From the NCBI GenBank assembly GCA_963730535.1, contig CAVSRU010000010.1, positions 1-64,000 on the forward strand: a stretch of 64,000 bases of DNA. Direction: 5' to 3'. This DNA comes from DASSUW01 sp963730535 (GTDB lineage: Bacteria; Actinomycetota; Thermoleophilia; Solirubrobacterales; Solirubrobacteraceae). Below the pieces are notes generated by a model. It was given only the letters and a program-made list of their open reading frames with translations, made no database searches and was not told the origin of the DNA. This document shows positions 16,138 through 24,880 of this stretch, in pieces. The translations under genes were made by a program, and so were the position numbers. How positions within the stretch are numbered: the first letter of the stretch is position 1; every line of letters begins with the position of its first letter.

Positions 16138-18561
16138 ATGACCGTCGACGAGCGCGATCTGGCCGCCCGCGTGGCGCGGCTCTCACTCGAGCAGAAGGTG
16201 CGGCTGCTGACCGGAGCCGACTTCTGGTCGCTGCACGAGGAGCCTGCGGCAGGGCTCCGTCGCCTGGTGGTCTCCGACGGGCCGGCCGGCGCCCGCGGGG
16301 AGACGTGGGACGAGCGCGACACGTCGGCGAACGTGCCGTCGCCGACCGCGCTCGCCGCGACCTGGGACGAGGCGCTGGTCGAGCGGCTGGGCGGCCTGCT
16401 GGCCTACGAGTCGCGCCGCAAGGGCGTCGATGTGCTGCTCGCCCCCACGGTGAACCTGCACCGCACGCCGTACGGCGGCCGGCACTTCGAGTGCTTCAGC
16501 GAGGACCCGCTGCTCACGGCGCGGATCGGCGTCGCCTACACGCGCGGCGTCCAGGCCGGCGGGGTCGGCGCGACCGTCAAGCACTTCGTCGCCAACGACA
16601 GCGAGACCGACCGCTTCACGCTCGACGCCCGCGTGGACGAGCGCGCGCTGCGCGAGCTCTACCTGGCGCCCTTCGACGCGATCGTCAACGAGGGCGGCGC
16701 GTGGTCGGTGATGGCCGCCTACAACGGCGTCAACGGGCACACGATGACCGAGAGCCCGCTGCTGCGGCAGATCCTCCACGACGAATGGGGCTACGACGGC
16801 CTCGTGATGTCGGACTGGTTCGCCACGCGATCGACCGTCGAGACCGCCCGGGCGGGGCTCGACCTCGCCATGCCCGGGCCCGAGAGCCCGTGGCGCGACG
16901 CGCTCGTGGACGCGGTGCGGGCGGGCGAGGTGGACGAGGCGGCGATCGACGACAAGGTGCTGCGGCTCCTGCGCCTCGCGGCGCGCGTGGGGGCGCTCGA
17001 GGGAACCGAGCCGGGGCCCGCCCCCGCCTACGACGACACGCAGGTGTCGGCCGAGCTGCGGCGCGTCGCCGCCGCGGGCTTCGTGCTCGCGCGCAACGAG
17101 AACGGCGCCCTGCCGCTCGACCCCGGCCAGCTCGGGCGCGTCGCCGTCATCGGCCCCAACGCCGCCACCGCCCGCACGCTCGGCGGCGGCAGCGCAACGG
17201 TCTTCCCGCCCTACACCATCTCTCCGCTCGACGGCCTGCGCGAGGCGCTCGACGTGGGCCACGTCGGGCACGAGGCGGGCGTGCGGGCGAGCACGCGCAT
17301 CCCCGTCGCCGACCGGCCCGGAGTCGAGGTGCGCTTCGTGGCCGAGGACGGCTCCGTGCTCGGCACCGAGCAGCGACCGGGAGCGGCGTTCAACTGGATG
17401 GGGGGCTTCGGCCCGGACGTTCCGGACGACCGCGTCGCGCGGGTCGAGGTCCACACCACGCTGCGGGCCGACGAGGCCGGCACCTACGAGATCGGCGGCT
17501 CCGGAGTCGGCCGCCTTTCGCTCTCCCTCGACGGCGAGCCGGTCTTCGACGAGCGGCTGGGGCTGCCGTCGGGCGCCGACATCGTCGAGGGCCTCATGAT
17601 CCCGCCGCAGAAGGTGCATCCGGTCGAGCTCGACGCCGGCCAGGAGGTCGACGCCGTGCTCGCCTACGAGGTCGGCTCGGCGGGGGACGAGTTCGACGTC
17701 GGCGGCGCCGTCTTCCAGCTCAACCTCCAGCCGCCGCACCCCAGCGACGACGAGGGGATCGAGCGCGCGGTCGCGCTGGCCCGCGACACCGACGCGGCGA
17801 TCGTCGTCGTCGGCACCACGGAGGAGGTCGAGAGCGAGGGGTTCGACCGCACGTCGCTCGCCCTGCCCGGCCGCCAGGACGAGCTCGTGCAGCGCGTCGC
17901 GGCGGTCAACCCGCGGACGGTCGTGGTCGTCAACGCGGGAGCGCCGGTGCTGCTCCCGTGGGCCGAGGAGGTCGCCGCCGTGCTGCTCGCCTGGTTCCCC
18001 GGGCAGGAGTTCGGCCATGCGCTCGCCGACGTGCTGCTCGGCGACGCCGAGCCGGGCGGGCGGCTGCCGACCACCTGGCCGGCCTCCGAGGAGCGGCTGC
18101 CCTCCACGCAGCCGGACGACGGGGTGCTCCACTACCGCGAGGGGCTGGCCGTCGGCTACCGCGACCCCGACCGGGACGCCCGCTACCCGTTCGGTCACGG
18201 CCTCGGCTACACGACGTGGGAGTACCGCTCGATCGACGCGCCCGAGCAGGTGGCGCCCGGGGAGGACTTCGAGGTCGCCGTGACGGTCGCCAATGCCGGC
18301 GACCGCGCCGGCCGCGAGGTCGTGCAGGTCTACGCGGCGCGGCCGGACGGCGCCGTCGAACGGCCGCCGCGCTGGCTCGCCGGCTTCGCCGTCGTCGACG
18401 CCGAGCCGGGGGACGAGGTCACCGTGCGGGTGCCGATGGCAGCCCGGTCACTCGAGCACTGGGACGGTGGCTGGACCGTCGAGCCGGGGCGCTTCGAGCT
18501 GGCGGCCGGCCCGTCGTCGGCCGCTCAGCCGGTCACGACGGAGCTCGAGGTGCGCGGCTGA
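16138..18561 (+). CDS. Beta-glucosidase, glycoside hydrolase family 3 with PA14 domain
   Basis: 807 residues from ATG 16138. GH3 N-terminal barrel with KHFVANDSETDRFTLDARVDERALRELYLAPF and the nucleophile Asp in YDGLVMSDWFATRST; GH3 C-terminal domain from about residue 310, interrupted by a PA14-like insert (GVEVRFVAEDGSVLG to LSLDGEPVFDERL); fibronectin III-like domain at the C-terminus (APGEDFEVAVTVANAG, VQVYAARPDG). PA14-bearing GH3 enzymes hydrolyse beta-linked glucosides and other plant glycosides. No signal peptide is visible, so it is probably cytoplasmic. The AraC gene upstream is the likely regulator. The 3' end overlaps the convergent peptidase gene by 29 bases. Confidence 0.92.
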   Translation: MTVDERDLAARVARLSLEQKVRLLTGADFWSLHEEPAAGLRRLVVSDGPAGARGETWDERDTSANVPSPTALAATWDEALVERLGGLLAYESRRKGVDVLLAPTVNLHRTPYGGRHFECFSEDPLLTARIGVAYTRGVQAGGVGATVKHFVANDSETDRFTLDARVDERALRELYLAPFDAIVNEGGAWSVMAAYNGVNGHTMTESPLLRQILHDEWGYDGLVMSDWFATRSTVETARAGLDLAMPGPESPWRDALVDAVRAGEVDEAAIDDKVLRLLRLAARVGALEGTEPGPAPAYDDTQVSAELRRVAAAGFVLARNENGALPLDPGQLGRVAVIGPNAATARTLGGGSATVFPPYTISPLDGLREALDVGHVGHEAGVRASTRIPVADRPGVEVRFVAEDGSVLGTEQRPGAAFNWMGGFGPDVPDDRVARVEVHTTLRADEAGTYEIGGSGVGRLSLSLDGEPVFDERLGLPSGADIVEGLMIPPQKVHPVELDAGQEVDAVLAYEVGSAGDEFDVGGAVFQLNLQPPHPSDDEGIERAVALARDTDAAIVVVGTTEEVESEGFDRTSLALPGRQDELVQRVAAVNPRTVVVVNAGAPVLLPWAEEVAAVLLAWFPGQEFGHALADVLLGDAEPGGRLPTTWPASEERLPSTQPDDGVLHYREGLAVGYRDPDRDARYPFGHGLGYTTWEYRSIDAPEQVAPGEDFEVAVTVANAGDRAGREVVQVYAARPDGAVERPPRWLAGFAVVDAEPGDEVTVRVPMAARSLEHWDGGWTVEPGRFELAAGPSSAAQPVTTELEVRG

Positions 18562-19276
18562 TCGCCCGCACGGCGCGCACCTGCCGGCGGACCGTGCGCG
18601 AGCTCGGGCGGCCGGCGTGCAGCTCGACCACGAACGCGCCGCCGCCGGGGAGCACCTTGTTCTGCCATCCGGCTGCCGTGCCGCGATAGCGGGGGAGCCG
18701 GCGCACCGGCAGCCCGGACACGCCGGCGTAGCGGTCCACGAGCCGGCGGTCGACTCCCGCCGACGGCACCGTGATCCCGTACGGCTGGTGCAGCCACACC
18801 GTCGCGTCCGGCCGGACGCGGCGGGTCAGCCGCATCGCCCAGCGTGTCTCGGGCTCCGAGCCGGCGCGCCGCCCGGGCCAGTAGCGCCCGCGGGCGCCCG
18901 GGCGCCAGCGATGCGGGAAGTTGCGGTTGAGGTCGACGCCGTGGGCGTTCGTGCGCGTCCCGCGGTTCGCGCCGTCCGGGTTGAGGTTGTGCACGATCCA
19001 CCACTGGACGCCGGCGGGCGGCCGGCGGCGGACCAGGGCCCGGGTGACCCGACGCCCTCCCGGCTCGTCGCCGTGCACGGAGCCGACGATCAGCACCCGC
19101 CGCGGAGCCTGCGGATCGCCGATGCGCACGGCTGTCAGCGGCCGGCCTTCGACCGATCGGCCGGCCGGAAACGGCTCGGCTGTCGCGGCGCCGTTGCTCA
19201 GAACCACGACGAGCGAAAGGAGCTCACCGAGGAAGATCTGTCGAGTATGGCGGCGAAGCACGCTATCTTCCCGCAC
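18533..19276 (-). CDS. M14-family zinc carboxypeptidase, secreted
   Basis: 247 residues from GTG 19276; GTG 19261 is also possible. A basic N-terminus and a hydrophobic stretch (FLGELLSLVVVLSNGAATA) look like a signal peptide. The M14 set is complete: zinc HxxE in GSVHGDEPGG, substrate-binding Arg and NR in DGANRGTRTN and GVDLNRNFPH, third zinc His in VWLHQPYG, and catalytic Glu in GAFVVELHAG. Size and motifs suit a murein peptide amidase or gamma-D-glutamyl-diamino-acid peptidase. It starts 15 bases from the divergent ArsR-like gene. Confidence 0.85.
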   Translation of the reverse strand: MREDSVLRRHTRQIFLGELLSLVVVLSNGAATAEPFPAGRSVEGRPLTAVRIGDPQAPRRVLIVGSVHGDEPGGRRVTRALVRRRPPAGVQWWIVHNLNPDGANRGTRTNAHGVDLNRNFPHRWRPGARGRYWPGRRAGSEPETRWAMRLTRRVRPDATVWLHQPYGITVPSAGVDRRLVDRYAGVSGLPVRRLPRYRGTAAGWQNKVLPGGGAFVVELHAGRPSSRTVRRQVRAVRAISRAPRAPS

Positions 19277-19291
19277 GTGGAGGAGTTAGAT

Positions 19292-19567
19292 ATGGATGCG
19301 AAGCGGCTCGCGGCCCTTGGGCACCCGATCCGCATCGCCATACTCGACGCCGCCGATGACGATTCGGTGAGCCCGAGCGACCTTGCTGTGACTCTCGGCG
19401 AGCCTCTTGGCGTCGTCGCGTACCACTTCCGCGTTCTGCACAGCGCGGGGCTCATCGAGCTCGCCGACACGAAGCGCCGGCGCGGTTCGATCCAGAGCTT
19501 CTACCGCGTCGTGCGCCCGGGTTGGCGCGACTTCATCGGAGCTCTGCGCGAGCAGGTCGCCGACTGA
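19292..19567 (+). CDS. ArsR-like winged-helix regulator
   Basis: 91 residues from ATG 19292, chosen for the GGAGG eight bases upstream; an in-frame ATG at 19247 would overlap the divergent peptidase. The whole protein is a winged helix: AKRLAALGHPIRIAILDAA, SPSDLAVTLGEPLGVVAYHFRVLHSAGLIELADTKRRRGSIQSFY. No metal-binding Cys motif is present in the recognition helix, so metal sensing is unlikely. The 3' end overlaps the convergent glycosyltransferase gene by 35 bases. Confidence 0.85.
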   Translation: MDAKRLAALGHPIRIAILDAADDDSVSPSDLAVTLGEPLGVVAYHFRVLHSAGLIELADTKRRRGSIQSFYRVVRPGWRDFIGALREQVAD

Positions 19568-20702
19568 CGTCGCTTCGCTGCCGCCCGTGGGTGAATACCC
19601 ACGTGCGCAGCGCGACGTAGCGCGTGACGGTCGCCGCCAGGCCCGCCGCCACGAGGACGGCGAGCTCGACCTGCCGCGCGGGCGCGGCGTCGATGCCGTG
19701 CAGCACCAGCAGCGCGCCGTTGGTGAGCGCGAGCGTGAGGACGAAGACGAGGGCCCCACGGACGTGGTGGCGCACGAGCCGGGAGCGACCGCGGATGCCG
19801 AACGTGAGCCACCGGTTGGCGGCCGTGTTGCCGATCGCGGTCAGCGCCAGCGCGGCCGCGTTGGCGCCCGCGGCGCCCAACGGACCGCCCATGAGCAGGA
19901 ACAGCAGCGCGTAGGCGATCGTGCTGAGCACCCCGACGCCCAGGAAGCGGGCGACCGGCGTGTCCGCCATCAGGCGCGCGACGCCGCGGAGATCCTCGGC
20001 GGCGGTGCGCACGATCCTTACCCGCGAGTCCGGGTCATCCGTCCAGTCCACCGGCACCTCGTGGATCCGCAGCCCGCGGCGCTGTGCGCGCACGAGCAGC
20101 TCGGTGTCGAAGAACCAGCTCTCGTCCTTGACCTCGGCGAGCAGGCTGGGGAGGAGATCGGTGCGGACGGCCTTGAAGCCGCACTGCGCGTCGCTGAACC
20201 GCGCCCGCAGCGTCACGCGCAGGAGCCGGTTGTAGGAGCGTGAGATCAGCTCGCGCTTGGGGCCGCGCACCACGCGCGCGCTGTGCGCGAGCCGGGTACC
20301 GATCGCGACGTCGCTATGCCCGGACAGGAGCGGAGCGACGAGCGGGAGCAACGCGCGCAGGTCGGTCGAGAGGTCGACGTCCATGTAACAGACCACCCGC
20401 GCCTCGCTCCGCGTCCACGCGGCACGCAGCGCGCGCCCGCGGCCCTTGCGGTCGAGCCGCAGGGCGCTCACGCCCGGCAGCGCCGCGGCGAGCTCCCGCG
20501 CCACCGCCGGCGTCGCGTCCGTGCTCGCGTTGTCGGCGATCACGATCCGCCACGAGAACGGGAACTCGGCGGTGAGGAAGCGGTGGAGGCGACGGACGCT
20601 GAGCGCGAGCCCCGCCTCCTCGTCGTGGACGGGCACGACGATCTCGACCTCGGGCTGCGCGCGCTCCGTCGCGGCGGTCGGGTGAAGGGCGAGGGATGAC
20701 AT
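19533..20702 (-). CDS. Fused GT2 glycosyltransferase and GtrA-like membrane protein
   Basis: 389 residues from ATG 20702. The N-terminal 240 residues are a GT-A glycosyltransferase of the dolichol-phosphate mannose synthase type: EVEIVVPVHDEEAGLALSVRRL, IADNASTD, metal-binding MDVDLSTD, and SDAQCGFKAVRTD. The C-terminal 130 residues have four membrane helices of the GtrA family (ARFLGVGVLSTIAYALLFLL, AIGNTAANRWLTF). GtrA proteins move polyprenyl-linked sugars. The fusion probably makes and flips a polyprenyl-phosphate sugar for cell-envelope glycosylation. Confidence 0.88.
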   Translation of the reverse strand: MSSLALHPTAATERAQPEVEIVVPVHDEEAGLALSVRRLHRFLTAEFPFSWRIVIADNASTDATPAVARELAAALPGVSALRLDRKGRGRALRAAWTRSEARVVCYMDVDLSTDLRALLPLVAPLLSGHSDVAIGTRLAHSARVVRGPKRELISRSYNRLLRVTLRARFSDAQCGFKAVRTDLLPSLLAEVKDESWFFDTELLVRAQRRGLRIHEVPVDWTDDPDSRVRIVRTAAEDLRGVARLMADTPVARFLGVGVLSTIAYALLFLLMGGPLGAAGANAAALALTAIGNTAANRWLTFGIRGRSRLVRHHVRGALVFVLTLALTNGALLVLHGIDAAPARQVELAVLVAAGLAATVTRYVALRTWVFTHGRQRSDVSRRPARAELR

Positions 20703-20805
20703 GCGCTCAGCCTCGGTCCCGCGCGTCGGAGATCCGTGTGTGTCAGCTGAGAGACAACTGAGCGTTCGGCCGCAACTTCGAGCCGGACCTCCTGATGGAA
20801 GTCGT

Positions 20806-21447
20806 ATGGACAGACGAAAGAGATTCAGCGGCAAGTTCGCCAACGTCACGTCGATGCTCGCGCTGTTCGTCGCGCTCAGCGGCACGAGCTACGCGGCCTA
20901 CAACAGCGTCGGCAAGGGCGACATCCGCGCCAACGCGGTGGGCAAGAGCGAGCTGCGCTCGAACGCGGTCGGTGCCTGGGAGGTGAGCACCGGCGCGATC
21001 CGCCGCAGCGAGATCGCCACCGGCGCGGTCGGCGCCTCGGAGGTCCGCGAGGGCGCGATCGACCGCACCGAGATCGCCGACGGCGGCGTCGACGCCGCCG
21101 ACCTCTCCGAGGCGGCGCGCACGACGCTCACCGAGGCCAACGCCGTCACCTACCGCACGGCCGTGACCGCCGCCGGCACGCAGGCCGCCGGCAACGCCAA
21201 GAGCGTCGCCAAGACCGCCACCGGCGTCTACACGGTCGAGCTGGCGAAGGACGTCGGAGCGTGCCAGTACTCGGCCACGCTCGCCGGCACCAAGAGCGGC
21301 ACGACGATCGAGCCGGCCGAGCTCGGCCACATCACCGCCGAGCCGGCGGCCGAGGCGACGAAGGTCACGGTCAAGACCTACAACGCGCCGGGGACGACCG
21401 CTCCGGCCGCGGAGGACGCGCCGTTCCACCTGCTCGTCGCCTGCTGA
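20806..21447 (+). CDS. Surface protein with seven decapeptide repeats
   Basis: 213 residues; function not known. Residues about 10-32 are a signal anchor (VTSMLALFVALSGTSYAAY). Residues about 36-105 are seven decapeptides: KGDIRANAVG, KSELRSNAVG, AWEVSTGAIR, RSEIATGAVG, ASEVREGAID, RTEIADGGVD, AADLSEAART. The pattern x-[SGT]-[ED]-[ILV]-x-x-[GN]-[AG]-[VI]-[GDR] suggests a regular solenoid or coiled stalk. The C-terminal 100 residues look like a small beta domain (TGVYTVELAKDVGACQYSATLAG) with two Cys that could form a disulfide. It is transcribed alone: divergent from the GT2-GtrA gene and followed by a strong terminator. Confidence 0.75.
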   Translation: MDRRKRFSGKFANVTSMLALFVALSGTSYAAYNSVGKGDIRANAVGKSELRSNAVGAWEVSTGAIRRSEIATGAVGASEVREGAIDRTEIADGGVDAADLSEAARTTLTEANAVTYRTAVTAAGTQAAGNAKSVAKTATGVYTVELAKDVGACQYSATLAGTKSGTTIEPAELGHITAEPAAEATKVTVKTYNAPGTTAPAAEDAPFHLLVAC

Positions 21448-21459
21448 CGTGAGCGCCGA

Positions 21460-21487
21460 CCCCCGCGCGCCTGACGGCGCGCGGGGG
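21460..21487 (+). terminator. Perfect 12-bp hairpin terminator
   Basis: Arms 21460-21471 and 21476-21487 are exactly complementary with a TGAC loop followed by TTA. It lies between the decapeptide-repeat gene and the hybrid kinase gene. Confidence 0.8.
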
Positions 21488-21502
21488 TTAAGCTCGGCCG
21501 CG

Positions 21503-23134
21503 ATGGCCGAGGCCCGCATCGAGCAGCTCGAGCGCGACCTGGCCGAGGCGGTCGAGCAGCAGGCGGCGGCCCGCGCGGTGCTCGAGGTCATCGGGCGCAC
21601 GTCGACCGAGCTCGAGCCGGTCTTCGAGACCGTGCTGCGGGAGGCGGTCAGGCTCTGCCGCGCCGACGCGGGCCTCATCTACGTGCTCGACGAGGACCTG
21701 TACCGGCTCGCCTTCGCGATCGGCGGCTCGCAGGAGTACCGCGACTACGTGGCCGGGATCCCGCTGCGCCGCGGCGCGGGCACGCTGGTCGGCCGCGTCG
21801 GCCTCGGGCGGGAGACCGTCCAGATCCTCGACGTGCTCGCCGACCCCGACTACGAGATGCACCGCGCGCGCGAGCTGGGCGCGTTCCGCACGATGTGCGG
21901 CGTCCCGATGCTCTCCTCGGGCAAGGCCGTGGGCGTCATCGTGCTGTGGCGGGAGACCGTCGAGGCGTTCGAGGACCGCACGGTCGCGCTCGTCACGACC
22001 TTCGCCGCCCAGGGCGCGATCGCGATCGAGAACGCCCAGCTCTTCCACTCCCTCCGGCGCCGCGAGCGCGAGCTCGAGATCGCGGGCCGCCACAAGTCCG
22101 AGTTCCTGGCCAGCATGTCGCATGAGCTGCGCACGCCGCTGAACGCGGTGATCGGCTTCTCCGACGTGCTGCTCGAGCGCATGTTCGGCGACCTCACGGA
22201 GCGCCAGGAGGAGTACGTCCGCGACATCCGCGCCTCCGGGCGGCACCTGCTGGAGCTGATCAACGAGATCCTCGACCTCTCGAAGGTCGAGGCCGGCCGG
22301 ATGGAGCTCGACGTCGCGCCCCTCTCGCTGCCCGACCTGCTGGCCCACGGCATGGCGATGGTGCGCGAACGGGCCGCCAACCACCGGATCGCCGTGACGC
22401 TCGACGTCGCGCCGGACGTCGGGACGATCTGGGCCGACGAGCTCAAGCTCAAGCAGGTGGTGCTCAACCTGCTGAGCAACGCGGTCAAGTTCACGCCCGA
22501 CGGCGGCTCGGTCGCCGTGAAGGCGGAGATCGCTGGCGGCGAGGCCCGCGTCGAAGTGCGCGACACCGGCATCGGGATCGCGGAGGCCGACCAGGAGCGG
22601 ATCTTCGAGGCGTTCCAGCGCGGCGGTCGCCAGGCGCCCGCCGAGGGCACCGGGCTCGGGCTCACCCTCTCGCGGCGGATCGCGGAGCTGCACGGCGGCC
22701 GCCTGTGGATGACGAGCCGGGAGGGCGAGGGCAGCACCTTCACGTTCGCGGTTCCCGTGCGGCGGGTCGGCGAGGTGCCCGACCGCCGGGGCACGGTGCT
22801 CGTGATCGAGGACGACCGGCCGTCGGCCGAGCTGCTGACCGTCTACCTCGAGGGCGCCGGCTACCAGGCCGTCGTCGCCCGCGACGGCACCGCCGGGCTC
22901 GAGCTGGCACGGGAGCTGCTGCCGCGGGCCGTGATCCTCGACATCCGGCTGCCGGACGTCGACGGCTGGGAGCTGCTCGCGCGCCTGAAGGGCGAGCCGG
23001 AGACGGCGGCGCTGCCGGTGGTCGTCGTGTCGATGCTCGACGAGCGGTCACACGGGCTCGCGCTCGGCGCCGCGGGATACCTCGTCAAGCCGGTCGCGCG
23101 CGAGCAGATCCTCGACGCCCTGGAGCTGGCGTGA
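21503..23134 (+). CDS. GAF-domain hybrid histidine kinase / response regulator
   Basis: 543 residues from ATG 21503. Coiled coil (3-30), GAF domain (about 35-190, LCRADAGLIYVLDED), HisKA with phospho-acceptor His in FLASMSHELRTPLNAVIGFSD, HATPase with N box LLSNAVKFTPDGG and G boxes DTGIGI and EGTGLGLTLSRR, then a C-terminal receiver (VLVIEDDRPSAE, Asp in ILDIRLPDVDGWE, Lys in YLVKPV). No membrane segment, so it is a cytosolic sensor. The stop overlaps the next gene's start (GTGA), so the downstream response regulator is its probable partner. Confidence 0.92.
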   Translation: MAEARIEQLERDLAEAVEQQAAARAVLEVIGRTSTELEPVFETVLREAVRLCRADAGLIYVLDEDLYRLAFAIGGSQEYRDYVAGIPLRRGAGTLVGRVGLGRETVQILDVLADPDYEMHRARELGAFRTMCGVPMLSSGKAVGVIVLWRETVEAFEDRTVALVTTFAAQGAIAIENAQLFHSLRRRERELEIAGRHKSEFLASMSHELRTPLNAVIGFSDVLLERMFGDLTERQEEYVRDIRASGRHLLELINEILDLSKVEAGRMELDVAPLSLPDLLAHGMAMVRERAANHRIAVTLDVAPDVGTIWADELKLKQVVLNLLSNAVKFTPDGGSVAVKAEIAGGEARVEVRDTGIGIAEADQERIFEAFQRGGRQAPAEGTGLGLTLSRRIAELHGGRLWMTSREGEGSTFTFAVPVRRVGEVPDRRGTVLVIEDDRPSAELLTVYLEGAGYQAVVARDGTAGLELARELLPRAVILDIRLPDVDGWELLARLKGEPETAALPVVVVSMLDERSHGLALGAAGYLVKPVAREQILDALELA

Positions 23135-24234
23135 ACCGGGTGCTCGTCGTCGACGACGTGCCGGAGAACCGCCGGCTGCTCGAGGCCGTCCTGGCGCCGC
23201 GCGGCTACGACGTCGCGACGGCGAGCGGCGGCCATGAGGCGCTGGAGCTCGTCGCCGGCGGCGGCGTCGACCTCGTGCTGCTCGACATCGTGATGCCGGA
23301 CCTCGACGGCTACGAGGTCTGCCGCCGGCTGCGCGCCGACGCGTCGACGCGCTTCCTGCCGGTGGTGACGATCACCGCCAGCGGCGACCAGGAGAAGCGG
23401 CGCGCGCTCGAGGCCGGCGCCGACGACTTCGTGACGAAGCCGTTCGACCAGGCCGAGCTGCTCGCCCGCGTGCGCTCGCTGCTCCGGCTCAAGCGCTACC
23501 ACGACACGATCGAGGCCCAGACGGCGGAGCTCGAGGCGTTCAACCGCCAGCTCGAGCAGCGCGTGCAGGAGCAGGTCCAGGAGCTCGAGCGCGTCGGACG
23601 CCTGCGGCGCTTCCTGGCGCCGCAGGTCGCGGACCTCGTCGTCTCCTCGGGCGACGAGTCGTTCCTCGAGAGCCACCGCAGCGAGATCACGACGCTCGTG
23701 TGCGACCTGCGCGGGTTCAGCGCGTTCGCCGAGGCCGTCGAGCCGGAAGAGGTCATGGCCGTGCTGCGCGAGTACCACGCCGGGGTGGGGGAGGAGCTGC
23801 ATCGCTACGAGGCCACGCTCGACCGCTTCAGCGGCGGGCGCGTGATGGCCTACCTCAACGACCCGCTGCCGTGCGCGGACGCCCCCGAGCGGGCGGTGCG
23901 CATGGCCGTGGCGGTGCGCGACCGCGTGTGGGAGCTGGCCGAGGGCTGGAGCCGCTCCGGCTACGACCTGCACCTCGCGATCGGGATCGCCCACGGCCAC
24001 GCCACGCTCGGGCGCATCGGGTTCGAGGGCCGCTGGGAGTACGGCGCCATCGGGAGCGTCACGCTGCTCGCCGAGCGGCTGTCCGAGGCGGCCGAGCCCG
24101 GCCAGATCGTCGTCAGCCGCCGGGTCCACTCCGCCACGGAGGCGATCGTCGTCGCCCAGCCGCTCGGCGAGCTCGCGCTGCCCGGCTTCGCCCGTCCGAC
24201 CGACGCCTACGACGTCGTCGGCCTCGAGCCCTAG
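23131..24234 (+). CDS. Response regulator with degenerate class III adenylate/guanylate cyclase domain
   Basis: 367 residues from GTG 23131. The receiver is intact (VLVVDDVPENRR, Asp in VLLDIVMPDLDGYE, Lys in FVTKPFDQAE). A coiled coil (RYHDTIEAQTAELEAFNRQLEQ onward) links to a class III cyclase fold: ITTLVCDLRGFSAFAE keeps the first metal Asp. The second metal site, normally FxGDG, reads DRFSGGRVMAYLND, and the usual transition-state Asn-Arg helix (NLAARL type) reads LLAERL. So one metal Asp and the catalytic Asn are lost. The domain may be a regulatory pseudo-cyclase. It is coupled to the hybrid kinase upstream. Confidence 0.85.
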   Translation: MNRVLVVDDVPENRRLLEAVLAPRGYDVATASGGHEALELVAGGGVDLVLLDIVMPDLDGYEVCRRLRADASTRFLPVVTITASGDQEKRRALEAGADDFVTKPFDQAELLARVRSLLRLKRYHDTIEAQTAELEAFNRQLEQRVQEQVQELERVGRLRRFLAPQVADLVVSSGDESFLESHRSEITTLVCDLRGFSAFAEAVEPEEVMAVLREYHAGVGEELHRYEATLDRFSGGRVMAYLNDPLPCADAPERAVRMAVAVRDRVWELAEGWSRSGYDLHLAIGIAHGHATLGRIGFEGRWEYGAIGSVTLLAERLSEAAEPGQIVVSRRVHSATEAIVVAQPLGELALPGFARPTDAYDVVGLEP

Positions 24235-24815
24235 CCGCCGCCGCCACAGCCACCGCCGCCGCAGCCGCCACCGCCGCCGCCGCAGCCGCCCCCGACGTGT
24301 GCGGTCGAGGCGGCGGAGCCGCCGCCGTACAGGGTCTGGACCGAGTCCTGGCTCGCTCGGATGCGCTCGATGTCGTGCGCCTGCCAGAAGAAGCCGCCCT
24401 CGATGTCCAGCTGCTGGTCGACGGCGAACAGCAGCGGGACGCCGGCCACGGTCAGCCCCTGGCTCTCGACGAGGGTGAGCGTGGCCGCGAGGCTCGAGCG
24501 CATCGGCACGTCCATCGCCGACTCCGGCGTGTGGTGCAGGTAGCCGCCGAACGCGTACCGGCAGAAGTGGTGGTACTCGCGCGTCATGAGGATCATCTCG
24601 TGCCACGCGACGTCGACCGCCTTGGAGGGCATGCCGAGCATCCGGCCGCGGGCGGCCAGGCACACCAGGTACCACTCGCGCAGCCCTTCGAGGGCGATCG
24701 CGACCTGGCGGTCGTCGGTGAACGTCTCGCGCAGCTTGGCGCGCAGTGCGCCCGGGAACTCGTAGCTCTCGATGTATGCCCGGCGCCGTCTGGAGTGGAA
24801 GGGGAGGGTGAGCAT
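24231..24815 (-). CDS. Glycine-rich domain-containing protein with Gly/Cys tail
   Basis: 194 residues; function not known. The N-terminal part resembles the GRDP-like family (EWYLVCLAARGRMLGMPSKAVDVAWHEMILMTREYHHFCRYAFGGYLHHTP), where the Trp-His and His-rich pattern is conserved. The last 20 residues are almost entirely Gly with three spaced Cys. The Gly/Cys tail could bind metal or be a site for cross-linking. The 3' end overlaps the convergent cyclase gene by 4 bases. Confidence 0.72.
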   Translation of the reverse strand: MLTLPFHSRRRRAYIESYEFPGALRAKLRETFTDDRQVAIALEGLREWYLVCLAARGRMLGMPSKAVDVAWHEMILMTREYHHFCRYAFGGYLHHTPESAMDVPMRSSLAATLTLVESQGLTVAGVPLLFAVDQQLDIEGGFFWQAHDIERIRASQDSVQTLYGGGSAASTAHVGGGCGGGGGGCGGGGCGGGG

Positions 24816-24880
24816 GGGCCAATCCTGCGGCCGGCCGGGCGCCCGCGGAAGCCACCCTGGGTGGCGCGGTCCGCACCCGC

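Noticed and set aside
24851..24865. GCCACCC-T-GGGTGGC palindrome between the GRDP-like and FHA genes as a terminator
   Set aside because: The loop is a single base, so no stable hairpin; could be an operator but nothing supports a regulator.
22861..24876. 671-codon reverse-strand frame across the kinase and cyclase genes
   Set aside because: Shadow frame; the forward proteins have intact domain motifs.
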